Positions 18,288 to 26,681 are shown, counted from the first letter of the stretch. The stretch is DNA of 64,000 bases from Streptomyces ambofaciens ATCC 23877 (GCF_001267885.1 NZ_CP012382.1:2529001-2593000), one strand, 5' to 3'. Notes: generated by a model not told the origin, from the letters alone. Translations and numbers: made by a program.

Positions 18288-18355
18288 ACGTTCGAGGCTA
18301 GTGACAGCCACTGACAGTTGACAAACCATTTCACTAGTCGGTAACTGACATGTCA
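18277..18355. promoter_or_regulatory. Putative TetR operators between MFS and tetR
   Basis: The short divergent gap contains related dyads: TGACTAGTCA at 18277-18286 (perfect), ACTGACAGTTGACA at 18310-18323 and ACTGACATGTCA at 18344-18355, whose last ten bases are a perfect palindrome. The repeated half-site is TGACA or TGTCA. Occupation would block both genes, giving autoregulation and drug-induced efflux. Assignment to the adjacent TetR protein is inferred. Confidence 0.6.
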
Positions 18356-18426
18356 TCTCCCTATAGCCTGAACTGCGAAAACGACGGCGGGGCACCACGC
18401 CGGAGCCGACCCGAGGAGCGAACCTT

Positions 18427-19107
18427 TTGAACATGGCGGACACAGCGACACCACCGGGCCTGCGCGAGCGCAAGAAGCAGCGCACCCGGGACACGCTGCT
18501 GCGGTCCGCCCTGGAGCTGTTCACCGAGCGGGGCTACGAGGAGACGACCGTCGACGACATCGCCGAAGCGGCCGATGTCTCGCAGCGCACCTTCTTCCGC
18601 TACTTCGCCAGCAAGGAGGACGCGGCCTTCTTCGTGTCGCGGCTCGCGGAGTCGCACTTCGTCGAGGCCGTGCGCCGCCGCCCGCCCGGCGAGGCGCCGC
18701 TGGACGCCATGCGCCAGGCGCTCGGGGAGAGCTGGGACACCATCGGCGAGGCCGTGGGGCGGCTGGTCCCGCTGGAGCTGCACATGCGCTTCTACCAGGT
18801 GATCGAGTCGACGCCCGCGCTGCTCGCCGCCCATCTGCGGCGGGCGGCGGAGCTGGAGGAGGAGATCGCCCGGGTCGTCGCCGAGCGCGAGGGCCTCGAC
18901 ATGGAGGCGGACCCGCGCCCGCGCGTGGTGGTGGCCGTCTTCGGCGCGGTGATAAGGGTGACGGAGCGGATCTGGTCGGCGCGCGGCGACGCCAGTCTCG
19001 CGGCGCTGCGCGAGCTGACCGCCACCTACCTGGACCAGGTGGAACCCGCGCTCATCGGCGACTGGCGGAGCGCTCGCGGGGCCGGACGGGCGGAACCGAC
19101 CCCGTAG
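18427..19107 (+). CDS. TetR-family transcriptional regulator
   Basis: The N-terminal helix-turn-helix is clear: LRSALELFTERGYEETTVDDIAEAADVSQRTFFRYFASKED at residues about 25-66. The remaining helices form a ligand-binding domain, KaoR/MftR-like in style. TTG 18427 lies eight bases after GAGGAG, whereas ATG 18433 lies 14 bases away, so I favour TTG although the proteins differ by only two residues. The regulator is divergent from the DHA2 exporter and very probably represses it. The length of 226 residues is normal. Confidence 0.9.
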   Translation: MNMADTATPPGLRERKKQRTRDTLLRSALELFTERGYEETTVDDIAEAADVSQRTFFRYFASKEDAAFFVSRLAESHFVEAVRRRPPGEAPLDAMRQALGESWDTIGEAVGRLVPLELHMRFYQVIESTPALLAAHLRRAAELEEEIARVVAEREGLDMEADPRPRVVVAVFGAVIRVTERIWSARGDASLAALRELTATYLDQVEPALIGDWRSARGAGRAEPTP

Positions 19108-19179
19108 CGCGTGATCGAAACGTGATCCGTGTCACTGGATTCACGCGAGACCGTCCCGTTCTCCTAGTGTGTCCTCCCA

Positions 19180-20388
19180 GTGACTTCCTTCGACACCTCT
19201 CCGCAGCTGAACGTCTGGCGCGCACTGCTCGCCCTGGCCGTGGTGTTCGTGATGCTGGCGACCACCGGCTGGACCGCCCTGCGCAACCAGCGGGGCCCCA
19301 CCGCCCTCGAAGCGTCGGTCACGGCCTGGGAGAACGGCCGGATCGACGGACGCCGGCTGCCCGACGCGCAGGCGTCCCCCGCCCGGCTGGCCCGCTTCTT
19401 CGCCTCGCTCACCGAGTGGCAGCGCACCAGCCTCGCCCGCCGCTACTCCCTGGCCGTCGGCAACATGAACGGCGCCCCCGTCGAGTTGCGCTACCTCGCC
19501 AACCGCGCGGCACTGCGCAAGGCACGCGCCGTGGAGCGCCTGCGCATGCACGACAAGCGCCTGTCGCTGTCGGGCCAGCGCGAGGCCGGCCGGCGTGCGC
19601 ACCAGTACGAGGCGCTGCTGAACCACGACCGCCGCATCCTCGCCTTCGACCCGGCGGGTTCCGGCAAGGTCGCCGAGGTCTTCGGCGACCTGGGCCGCGC
19701 CGAGCGCGTGTCCGTCGTCGTGCCCGGCGTGGACACCGAGCTGCTCACCTTCCAGCGCACCCATCGCAGGTACTCGGCGCCCGTCGGCATGGCCGAGTCG
19801 CTGTACGCGGCCGAGCGCGCGGCGAGCCCCGGTACCTCCACAGCCGTGATCGCGTGGGCCGACTACACCTCCCCCAACGGCCTCGGCATGGAGGCGGCCA
19901 CGGCGATCCGGGCCGAGCACGGCGCCGCCCGGCTCAACGCGCTGCTGCGGGCGCTGCCCGGCCGGGCGCCCGTCTCGCTGTTCTGCCACAGCTACGGCTC
20001 GGTGGTGTGCGGTGTCGCCGCCGACGCGCTGCCCCGCCGGGTGACCGACATCGCGGTGGCCGGCAGCCCCGGCATGCGCGTCGAGAAGGCCGCCCAGCTG
20101 CACACCTCGGCCCGGGTGTGGGCGATGCGGGACGCGGACGACTGGATCCAGGACGTGCCGTACCTGGAGGTCGGCGGCCTCGGACACGGGGCCGACCCGG
20201 TGTCCGCCGGGTTCGGGGCGCGGGTGCTGTCCGCACGGGGCGCCCAGGGGCACAGCGGCTACTTCGTGCCGGGCACGGAGAGCCTGCGGAACTTCGCGCA
20301 GATCGGCGTTGGCGCATACCCCACGGTCGCCTGCGCCGGCGAGAACGACACATGCCGGGCGGATTTGTCCGCGACGGCGGCGGCCTGA
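19180..20388 (+). CDS. DUF1023 alpha/beta-hydrolase with N-terminal membrane anchor
   Basis: The 402-residue protein opens with one hydrophobic segment, ALLALAVVFVMLATTGW (residues 15-31), likely a signal anchor without a clear cleavage site. Its C-terminal half is an alpha/beta-hydrolase of the DUF1023 type, with nucleophile Ser271 in FCHSYGSVVCG, and Asp and His candidates in ADDWIQDVP and GHSGYFVPG. It should act outside the membrane on an unknown ester. GTG 19180 is used. Its neighbours are a TetR gene upstream and a DUF4429 gene 75 bases downstream, and neither suggests a pathway. Confidence 0.83.
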   Translation: MTSFDTSPQLNVWRALLALAVVFVMLATTGWTALRNQRGPTALEASVTAWENGRIDGRRLPDAQASPARLARFFASLTEWQRTSLARRYSLAVGNMNGAPVELRYLANRAALRKARAVERLRMHDKRLSLSGQREAGRRAHQYEALLNHDRRILAFDPAGSGKVAEVFGDLGRAERVSVVVPGVDTELLTFQRTHRRYSAPVGMAESLYAAERAASPGTSTAVIAWADYTSPNGLGMEAATAIRAEHGAARLNALLRALPGRAPVSLFCHSYGSVVCGVAADALPRRVTDIAVAGSPGMRVEKAAQLHTSARVWAMRDADDWIQDVPYLEVGGLGHGADPVSAGFGARVLSARGAQGHSGYFVPGTESLRNFAQIGVGAYPTVACAGENDTCRADLSATAAA

Positions 20389-20463
20389 CGCGCGTAGAGG
20401 CGCAGATACTCCGGTTTGCACGGGGAGGGGACGGAAGAGCTCGTGCCGCATACGATGAGCCGC

Positions 20464-21318
20464 ATGGGTGACGTACTGGCCGGATTTCATGCCGCCTGGG
20501 AGTTCGAGTCCGACTCCGTGCTCATCCGCTACGAACGGGGGATTCGAACACCCAAGCTGTTCCAGGCCCTCGGGGAACGCCGCGTCCCCGTGGAGGCGAT
20601 CGCCGGGGTGACGCTCTCGCCCGGCAGGCGGGGCACCGTCGTCCTGCGCGTCGAGCCGCGCCCGGGCGCCGACCCCCTGATGGAGGCGGCGGCCGGACAG
20701 CTGAAGGAGAGCGGTGACCCGTACCGGCTCGTCCTGCCGGCCGAGCGGGAGACGCTCGCGGAGTACTACGCCGACGAACTGCGCGGGCTGCTGACCGGGT
20801 CCGGCAGGTCCGAGCGCTACCTGGTGGCCGCGCCCGAGGCACCGCTGCACTTCAAGGCGTACGACGGGAAGGCGTCCTTCGACGGCAAGGCGGTGTCCTT
20901 CCGCTGGTCCTGGACGGGCGCGTCGTCGGCGAAGTGGAAGGCCGGCGACCAGAGCTTCCCGGTCGCCGACCTGGGCGGGGTGGAGTGGCGGTCCCCCGAG
21001 GCGTTCGAGGGGTACCTGCGCCTGCTGCCGCGGGAGGCCGCGCCGGTCGCCCCGCAGGCCGACCAGGACCCCGCCTCGGTCGTGTTCGGGCTCGGGTACG
21101 GGCCGGTGCACGAGTCGCTTCCGTTCGCCGCCGCGGTGCTGGCGGCGGTGCGGGAACGGGGCGGGGGCGCCCCGGTGCCGGTGCCGGTCCCGGCGCCTCG
21201 GCGCGACCCCGCGGACATCGCCGAGCGGATCCGGCACCTGGGTGAGCTGCACCAGCAGGGGCTGGTCACCGACGAGGAGTTCTCCTCGAAGAAGGCCGAG
21301 CTGCTGGCGGAGCTGTGA
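20464..21318 (+). CDS. DUF4429 protein with C-terminal SHOCT domain
   Basis: The protein has two copies of a PH-like/DUF4429 module (AWEFESDSVLIRYERG and LHFKAYDGKASFDGKAVSF, each followed by a VPV or FPV core). It ends with a SHOCT helix pair, IAERIRHLGELHQQGLVTDEEFSSKKAELL. SHOCT tails are oligomerisation elements on many bacterial stress proteins. About 284 residues from ATG 20464; GTG 20443 and ATG 20455 are alternative starts, and none has an ideal ribosome site. It is cytosolic, and its function is unknown. The GTGCCGGTGCCGGTCC repeats encode a Val/Pro linker before SHOCT. Confidence 0.8.
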   Translation: MGDVLAGFHAAWEFESDSVLIRYERGIRTPKLFQALGERRVPVEAIAGVTLSPGRRGTVVLRVEPRPGADPLMEAAAGQLKESGDPYRLVLPAERETLAEYYADELRGLLTGSGRSERYLVAAPEAPLHFKAYDGKASFDGKAVSFRWSWTGASSAKWKAGDQSFPVADLGGVEWRSPEAFEGYLRLLPREAAPVAPQADQDPASVVFGLGYGPVHESLPFAAAVLAAVRERGGGAPVPVPVPAPRRDPADIAERIRHLGELHQQGLVTDEEFSSKKAELLAEL

Positions 21319-21325
21319 CGCCGCT

Positions 21326-22342
21326 CTACTCCCGTCCGGCGGACGTGAACGTCATGTCCGCGTACCGGTCGCCCGCGACCTTCCCCGCGATCGGCTCCAG
21401 CACCGCCAGTTCCTCCTCGGTGAGGACGATCCGCGTCGCGCCGGTGTTCTCCTCGACCCGGGCCGGCCTGCGCGTCCCCGGGATCGGGACCACCGGCAGG
21501 CCGTGCACCCGGGCCTGCTGCTGGACCCAGGCCAGGGCGATCTGGCCGAGGGTGGCGTCGTGGGCGTCGGCGACCGTGCGGACCGGGTCGAGGAGGGCCG
21601 CGTTGGCCGCCGCGTTGTCGCCGGTGAAGCGGGGCTGCTGACGGCGGAAGTCGTCGGCCGTGAGATCACGGTCCGCGTGGACGAAGGAACCGGTGAGGAA
21701 GCCCCGGCCGAGCGGCGAGTACGGCACCAGGGCCACGCCCAGCTCGCGGGCGGCCGGCACCACGCCCGCCTCGATGTCCCGGCTGAACAGCGACCACTCC
21801 GACTGCACGGCGGCGATCGGATGCACCGCCTGGGCGGCTCGCAGCTCCTCCCCCGTCACCTCGCTCAGTCCCAGGTGCTTGACCTTGCCCTCGCGGACGA
21901 GGTCGGCCATGACGGCGACGGTCTCCTCGACCGGCACGTTCACGTCGCGCCGGTGCATGTAGTAGAGATCGATCACGTCGACGCCCAGCCGCCGCAGACT
22001 CGCCTCGACCGCCTGGCGGACGTACGGCGCGTCGTTGCGGATGATCCGCTTCGTCGGGTCGTCCGGCGGGATCGACAGGGCGAACTTGGTCGCGATGACG
22101 ACCTCGTCGCGGTGGGCCGTGAAGAACGGCGACAGGAACCGCTCGTTGTCGCCCGCCCCGTACGCGTCCGCCGTGTCGTAGAGCGTGACGCCCAGTTCCA
22201 GCGCCCGCTCCAGGGTCGCCCGCGAGGCGTCGGCGTCCACGGGGCCGTAGGCGAAGCTCATGCCCATGCAGCCCAGGCCCTGGACGCCCACCTCGGGGCC
22301 GCCGTCGCCGAGCCGTACCGTCGGGATGCTGTCGTCGGTCAT
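21326..22342 (-). CDS. Aldo/keto reductase
   Basis: The 338-residue TIM-barrel oxidoreductase has the catalytic tetrad context: LYDTADAYGAGDNERFL (Asp and Tyr), VVIATKFAL (Lys) and LYYMHRRD (His). It closely follows the AKR13/IolS-like pattern of NADPH-dependent reductases. It is the second gene of a two-gene operon: its start overlaps the end of the merR gene by four bases, so the MerR regulator controls it together with itself. The substrate is likely an aldehyde or ketone stress compound. The final part (GTRRPARVEEN) holds the NADP phosphate-binding region. Confidence 0.92.
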   Translation of the reverse strand: MTDDSIPTVRLGDGGPEVGVQGLGCMGMSFAYGPVDADASRATLERALELGVTLYDTADAYGAGDNERFLSPFFTAHRDEVVIATKFALSIPPDDPTKRIIRNDAPYVRQAVEASLRRLGVDVIDLYYMHRRDVNVPVEETVAVMADLVREGKVKHLGLSEVTGEELRAAQAVHPIAAVQSEWSLFSRDIEAGVVPAARELGVALVPYSPLGRGFLTGSFVHADRDLTADDFRRQQPRFTGDNAAANAALLDPVRTVADAHDATLGQIALAWVQQQARVHGLPVVPIPGTRRPARVEENTGATRIVLTEEELAVLEPIAGKVAGDRYADMTFTSAGRE

Positions 22343-22833
22343 CGGGTCGTCTCCGTTCCGCGGGCGCGGCCCGCGTCCCCGTAGAAGCTGATCTTGCGGT
22401 CGAGCACGGCGAGGGTGTCCTGGAGCTCGGCGATGCGCGTCAGCACGTCGCGGCGCGTGGACTCCAGGAGCTCCCGCCGGTCGATGTAGGTGCTCTCGCC
22501 CTCGCGCACCAGCTCCGCGTACCGGACCATGTCGGCGACCGGCATGCCGGTCATGCGCAGCTTGCCGACGAAGTCGAGCCAGTCCAGGTCGCGGTTGCTG
22601 TAGCGGCGCTGGCCGGTGTGCGAGCGGTCGATGTGGGACATCAGCCCGATCCGCTCGTACCAGCGCAGCGTGTGGGCCGTCAGGCCGGTGAAGGCGACGA
22701 CCTCGCTGATGGTGTAGCGGTCCTGCCCGTCGGGGCGTGGGTGGCGCGGGGGCGGGGCGGAGCAGGTGTCCGTTCTGGTGGCGTGCGGCGCGGGGGTCCC
22801 GGCCGTGGTCTGCATCACCGTCATGGGTTCCAC
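22339..22833 (-). CDS. MerR-family transcriptional regulator
   Basis: The N-terminal winged helix reads YTISEVVAFTGLTAHTLRWYERIGLM, preceded by about 38 low-complexity residues, so ATG 22824 or 22815 are also possible starts. A dimerisation coiled coil (TRRDVLTRIAELQDTLAVLDRKI) ends the protein, and there is no metal-binding cysteine cluster. This suggests the small-molecule-sensing branch that controls aldo/keto reductases. A perfect operator lies 12 bases upstream of the start. The gene overlaps the reductase by four bases, forming an autoregulated operon. Confidence 0.9.
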   Translation of the reverse strand: MEPMTVMQTTAGTPAPHATRTDTCSAPPPRHPRPDGQDRYTISEVVAFTGLTAHTLRWYERIGLMSHIDRSHTGQRRYSNRDLDWLDFVGKLRMTGMPVADMVRYAELVREGESTYIDRRELLESTRRDVLTRIAELQDTLAVLDRKISFYGDAGRARGTETTR

Positions 22834-22840
22834 GCTATGA

Positions 22841-22860
22841 CCTTGGAGTGCACTCCAGGC
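22841..22860 (-). promoter_or_regulatory. MerR operator in the merR-reductase promoter
   Basis: GGAGTGCACTCC at 22845-22856 is a perfect 12-bp palindrome, with flanks CCTT and AGGC that extend the symmetry. On the minus strand TTGCCT precedes it and CATAGC follows, so the dyad sits between candidate -35 and -10 boxes separated by about 19 bp. This is the hallmark of promoters that MerR activates by DNA untwisting. Confidence 0.8.
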
Positions 22861-22937
22861 AAGCGCCCGCGGTGAGAAGGCGGTGGCGGTGGGAAAAGGG
22901 CGGGACAGCCGACGGGGCGGGTCACTAGCGTGCGGGC

Positions 22938-23405
22938 ATGAGTCTCGTACGCCGTGCCGTGGCCGCCGACGCGGCCGAAGTGCTCCGCCTGCGTCAGGTG
23001 ATGCTCGACGCGGTGGGCCGCCCGCCCTCCACCGACTGGCACGCCGCTTCCCTGCCGACGCTGCGGGCGCGGCTCGCCGACCCGGACGGGGAGTTCGCCG
23101 CGTTCGTCGCCGACCACCCGGAGCGGCCGGACGCGCTGGCGGCGCTCGTGGCGGGCACGGTGGAGTACCGGATCGGGCGGGCCGGCAATCCGCGGGGGCT
23201 GACCGGGTACGTCTTCAGCGTCGCGACGGACCCCGGGGCCCGGCGTCGCGGTTACGCCCGCGCCTGCATGGAGGAGCTGCTGGAGTGGTTCCGCGAGCGG
23301 GGCGCCGGGCACGTCATGCTGAACGCCTCGCCGGAGGCCGAGCCGCTGTACGCGTCGATGGGGTTCACCCGGGACACGGACCCCTCCATGCGGCTGCACC
23401 TGTGA
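22938..23405 (+). CDS. GNAT-family N-acetyltransferase
   Basis: This 155-residue single-domain acetyltransferase carries the acetyl-CoA motif A, VATDPGARRRGYARACMEELLEWF, with the R-R-R-G-Y-A pyrophosphate loop, and a motif-B region, LNASPEAEPLYASMGF. It is cytosolic. The acceptor substrate is not predictable. The gene lies 19 bases upstream of the serine hydrolase gene on the same strand, so they may be co-transcribed. It is divergent from the merR operon, with its promoter in the same gap. Confidence 0.88.
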   Translation: MSLVRRAVAADAAEVLRLRQVMLDAVGRPPSTDWHAASLPTLRARLADPDGEFAAFVADHPERPDALAALVAGTVEYRIGRAGNPRGLTGYVFSVATDPGARRRGYARACMEELLEWFRERGAGHVMLNASPEAEPLYASMGFTRDTDPSMRLHL

Positions 23406-23424
23406 CCCGCTTAGGCTCACGGGC

Positions 23425-24246
23425 ATGTCCTTGAAGAGCCTCGCGTCGATCGAGAACTGGCCGGTCCCCACGGCGGCGGCGGGCGTCGTACGCGCCGACG
23501 GCACGATCCTGGGAACCCACGGCCCCCTCGGGCACCGCTTCCCCCTCGCCTCGGTCACCAAGCCGCTCGCGGCGTACGCGGCGCTGGTCGCGTACGAGGA
23601 GGGCGCGGTCGAGCTGGACGAGCCCGCCGGTCCGCCCGGGTCGACGGTCCGCCACCTGCTGGCGCACACCTCCGGGCTGGCCTTCGACGAGCACCGGGTG
23701 ACCGCCCCGCCCGGCGAGCGGCGGCTGTACTCCAACGCCGGTTTCGAGCAGCTCGGCGACCACATCGCGAAGGCGGCGGAGATGCCGTTCGCCGAGTACG
23801 CGCGGCAGGCGGTGCTGGAACCGCTGGGCATGACGTCCACCACGCTGGAGGGCTCCCCGGCGAAGGACGGCGTGTCCACGGTGGACGACCTGCTCCGCTT
23901 CGCCGCCGAAATCCAGGCCCCACGCCTCCTCGACCCGCGCACCGTCGCCGAGGCGATGACGGTCCAGTACCCGGGCACGAAGGGCGTCCTGCCGGGCTAC
24001 GGCCACCAGAACCCCAACGACTGGGGCCTCGGCTTCGAGATCCGCGACGGGAAGTCCCCCCACTGGACGGGCGCCTCGTCCTCCCCCCGCACCTTCGGCC
24101 ACTTCGGCCAGTCGGGCACGTTCCTGTGGATCGACCCGGACGCCGGACTCGCCTGCGTGGCCCTGACCGACCGGGCCTTCGGGACGTGGGCGGTCGAGGC
24201 GTGGCCGCCCTTCACGGACGCGGTGCTGGCGGAACTGCGCGGCTGA
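23425..24246 (+). CDS. Serine hydrolase of the beta-lactamase/D-Ala-D-Ala carboxypeptidase fold
   Basis: The 273-residue protein has SxxK as SVTK (Ser43, Lys46), YSN as the second motif in RRLYSNAGFEQLGD, and a HFGQSG segment as the KTG-like third motif. There is no signal peptide, so it is a cytosolic class C-type esterase or amidase and not a secreted beta-lactamase. It follows the acetyltransferase by 19 bases. The substrate is unknown. ATG 23425 gives a sensible N-terminus. Confidence 0.87.
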   Translation: MSLKSLASIENWPVPTAAAGVVRADGTILGTHGPLGHRFPLASVTKPLAAYAALVAYEEGAVELDEPAGPPGSTVRHLLAHTSGLAFDEHRVTAPPGERRLYSNAGFEQLGDHIAKAAEMPFAEYARQAVLEPLGMTSTTLEGSPAKDGVSTVDDLLRFAAEIQAPRLLDPRTVAEAMTVQYPGTKGVLPGYGHQNPNDWGLGFEIRDGKSPHWTGASSSPRTFGHFGQSGTFLWIDPDAGLACVALTDRAFGTWAVEAWPPFTDAVLAELRG

Positions 24247-24287
24247 GGCGTCACGCCGTACGGCGACGGGCACGGGAAGACGGTGTG

Positions 24288-24311
24288 GTTCGAGTGAACG
24301 TCCGTCGACGG
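24288..24311. promoter_or_regulatory. Two short dyads upstream of the XRE/DUF397 pair
   Basis: GTTC and GAAC face each other around GAGT at 24288-24299, followed directly by the perfect palindrome CCGTCGACGG at 24302-24311. Both lie within the 194-base gap before the XRE gene, about 130 bases from its start. They may be regulator sites for the XRE gene or remnants of a terminator for the hydrolase gene. Confidence 0.35.
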
Positions 24312-24440
24312 CGGACCAGTTACACGATTCACACCACAGAGGATGACGCGCTCCGCATACGCTCGACTACACAGGGCAACGAACGTCCCCGGACGTTGCC
24401 GCCCGCCCCGCCCGTAGTCCGGAGTGAGTGAGGTACCGCA

Positions 24441-25280
24441 GTGGCCCACATCCAGTCCCTCGACCCGACCGCTTCCCCACTCGACTACTACGGCTGGGAG
24501 CTGCGCCGCCAACGCGAGGCCCACGGCCTCAACCAGGCCCAGCTCGGCGAGATCATCTTCTGCACCGGCTCACTGGTCGGCCAGATCGAGACCACCAGGA
24601 AGGTCCCGACCCGGGACTTCTCCGAACGGGTCGACGCCGCCCTCGGCACGGACGGCCTCTTCTCCCGCCTGATCGGCCTGGTGCTGCGCAGCCAACTGCC
24701 CACGTGGTTCCAGCCGTACGCGGAGATGGAGGCGAAGGCGACGTACATCTCCACCTACCAGGCGCAGCTGGTCTACGGGCTGGTGCAGACGGAGGAGTAC
24801 GCGCGGGCGGTGCTGGACGTGGAGCACCGGGGCAACGTGGACGAGATGGTCGCCGCCCGGATGGAGCGTCAGCGCATCCTCCTGCGCCACCGGCCGCCCG
24901 CCCTGTGGGTCGTCCTGGACGAGGCCGCCCTGCTGCGGGAGATCGGCGGCCGGGACGTGATGCGCAGGCAACTCGCCCGCCTGTTGGACTTCACGACCGC
25001 GCCCTGGGTGCAGATCCAGGTCCTCCCGCTGACCTCGGGCCAACACACGGGCATGATGGGGACGTTCACCCTGCTGCGGTTCGACGCCGACCTCGACCTC
25101 TTCTACAAGGACGGCTACGACCAGGGCTACATGACCGCCAGCCCAGAGGTGATCAAGGAACGCTCGTTCGGCTACGCTCGACTGCAAGCCTCAGCCCTCT
25201 CCCCCGAGGACTCGGTGAGACTGATCACCCGCGTGATGGAGGAACGCTATGCGACCCCGCACAGCACTGAGCAACGTTGA
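24441..25280 (+). CDS. XRE-type helix-turn-helix regulator with DUF5753
   Basis: GTG 24441 starts a 279-residue protein. Residues 17-70 form an XRE helix-turn-helix (LRRQREAHGLNQAQLGEIIF... GSLVGQIETTRKVPT), and the rest is the DUF5753 sensor domain with WFQPYAEMEAKATYISTYQAQLVYGLVQTEEYARAVL. This is the WhiJ-like class, expanded in Streptomyces, in which the regulator is paired with a small DUF397 protein that opposes it and affects development or antibiotic production. Here the DUF397 gene overlaps the regulator by 32 bases. Confidence 0.9.
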   Translation: MAHIQSLDPTASPLDYYGWELRRQREAHGLNQAQLGEIIFCTGSLVGQIETTRKVPTRDFSERVDAALGTDGLFSRLIGLVLRSQLPTWFQPYAEMEAKATYISTYQAQLVYGLVQTEEYARAVLDVEHRGNVDEMVAARMERQRILLRHRPPALWVVLDEAALLREIGGRDVMRRQLARLLDFTTAPWVQIQVLPLTSGQHTGMMGTFTLLRFDADLDLFYKDGYDQGYMTASPEVIKERSFGYARLQASALSPEDSVRLITRVMEERYATPHSTEQR

Positions 25281-25446
25281 GTGGCGCAGGTCCAGCTACA
25301 GCGGAAGCAACGGCGGTGAGTGCGTCGAGGTCGCCGAGGGCCACCCCACCGACTCCGTTCCCGTGCGGGACAGCAAGAACCCGGCCGGCCCGGTCGTCAC
25401 CGTCGGCGCGCACGCCTGGCGGGCCTTCGTCCAGGGCCTGCGGTAG
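25249..25446 (+). CDS. DUF397 small protein, partner of the XRE regulator
   Basis: The 65-residue protein has the DUF397 signature: WRRSSYSGSNGGECVEVAEG, then VPVRDSKNPAGPVVTVGAHAWRAFV. ATG 25249 lies inside the end of the XRE gene (32-base overlap), so translation is coupled. In characterised pairs such as WhiJ the DUF397 protein modulates the helix-turn-helix partner and resembles an antitoxin in organisation. Here the same role is inferred from synteny. Confidence 0.88.
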   Translation: MRPRTALSNVEWRRSSYSGSNGGECVEVAEGHPTDSVPVRDSKNPAGPVVTVGAHAWRAFVQGLR

Positions 25447-25793
25447 GTAGTCCGAGCCCTGCGGCTACCGCCGTTACCGGAGGGCGCGTTCCGGTCAATC
25501 CCCGTCTGTCGTCTACGCCTGCCGGGACAGCACCTCCCGGCAGGTGACGCACAGGATCCACAGGGGATCTTCACTCCTTCTCCATGATCGCGTTTCAGCC
25601 GAGCACGGTTCGCGATCTTGTGACGTGATCATGTCGCATGCCTAGGGTGACCCGGCGCGCCGGCCGGGGATCCCTCTCCTCCGGTGCGCGGTCCCGGAAC
25701 GGCCGTGGGCCGCCGCAGGGGTGGAGAGGGGTTTCGTCGCACCTTCCGTCTCCTTGTCGGGGCGCCTTTGTCCGTCTCCGTCCTCGACGAAGG

Positions 25794-26681
25794 ATGCTCC
25801 AGTGCGCCTCAGACGTTCCCGCATCATCTGACGCTCCACCCGGCAGACCCGGCCGCCGACTGCGTGCCGCCTCGCTCCCCCTCGTGCCGCTGACTGTGAT
25901 CGGCGCCCTGGTCGCCGGACTCGTCGGCCTTGAACCTCCGTCCGACGACAGTCTGCCCGGCACCAGCACCGTCGCCGACAGCTATGACGGCTTCGACGCC
26001 GACGCCGCCGAGCAACTGCGACGGGACCAGTGTTTGATGGCCGACTCCCTGCGGATCGGCGGACCGCAGATGCACACCCTCGCGCGGAACGCGCTGGAGT
26101 GGACGCCCGAGCAGTTGCGCCTCGCGGCGAATCGCGACTACTGGACCGACACTCCCCTGTCGGTGGCGTTCCAGAAGGACAAGACCTCCTACGACCAGAA
26201 CAACAGCGGGCTAGGCGCACGGGGCGACGCCTGGAAGAAGTCCCTGAACGGGCTGTCGTACCCGGGCGGCTTCACCTCCGAGGCCGACTTCTACCGGCCG
26301 CCCGGGGTGCCCACCGGTCAGGACCTCTTCGGCCAGGTCGGCTACTCGAAGTGGCTCGGGGAGCAGTACTGGAAGGACGAAGGTCTCTTCTACGAGGACC
26401 CGACCCCGGTGGCCGACGAGGCGACCGCCCAGGCGGTGGAGAAGCTCGGGGCCCCGCTCTACGGCGACCCCGATCCGTCCCTGCCGAGCGACGCGTGGCA
26501 ACAGGCTTACGCCGAGAAGCAGGCGTTCGAGGAACTCACCGGCGGTCTCACCGAGATGGGGGCGGACGACGCCCGGCTCTTCCTCTCGTTCGGTGGTTTC
26601 CCCCGGACGGCACCCGAGCCCGGCAGTCTTCCGTTCCGTCTGGCCGTGATGCGGGCGGCGTCTGACCAAAAGAAGGCCTGA
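25794..26681 (+). CDS. Secreted protein resembling the N-terminal module of a polymorphic toxin, apparently truncated
   Basis: After a basic region the frame has a hydrophobic signal-like segment, AASLPLVPLTVIGALVAGL. A hydrophilic domain follows (DAAEQLRRDQCLMADSLRIG, FYEDPTPVADEATAQAVEKL, LFLSFGGFPRTAPEPG). I recall these phrases from the conserved front part of very large secreted Streptomyces proteins that continue into long C-terminal toxin regions. Here the protein stops after about 295 residues. The start is uncertain. A GTG at 25802, with good spacing to GAAGGA, encodes RLRRSRII and stops at once in another frame, as if a frameshift has hit the 5' end. ATG 25794 is used, and the frame is open to 25638. 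Confidence 0.55.
   Translation: MLQCASDVPASSDAPPGRPGRRLRAASLPLVPLTVIGALVAGLVGLEPPSDDSLPGTSTVADSYDGFDADAAEQLRRDQCLMADSLRIGGPQMHTLARNALEWTPEQLRLAANRDYWTDTPLSVAFQKDKTSYDQNNSGLGARGDAWKKSLNGLSYPGGFTSEADFYRPPGVPTGQDLFGQVGYSKWLGEQYWKDEGLFYEDPTPVADEATAQAVEKLGAPLYGDPDPSLPSDAWQQAYAEKQAFEELTGGLTEMGADDARLFLSFGGFPRTAPEPGSLPFRLAVMRAASDQKKA

Noticed and set aside
16665..19107. Antibiotic biosynthetic gene cluster around the MFS/TetR pair
   Set aside because: No biosynthetic enzymes accompany the pair; the flanking genes are a potassium channel, a small membrane protein and a DUF1023 hydrolase.
23425..24246. Secreted beta-lactamase conferring antibiotic resistance
   Set aside because: SVTK and YSN motifs are present, but there is no signal peptide, and the sequence is closer to esterase-type serine hydrolases. 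The same applies to the protein at 38749-39894.
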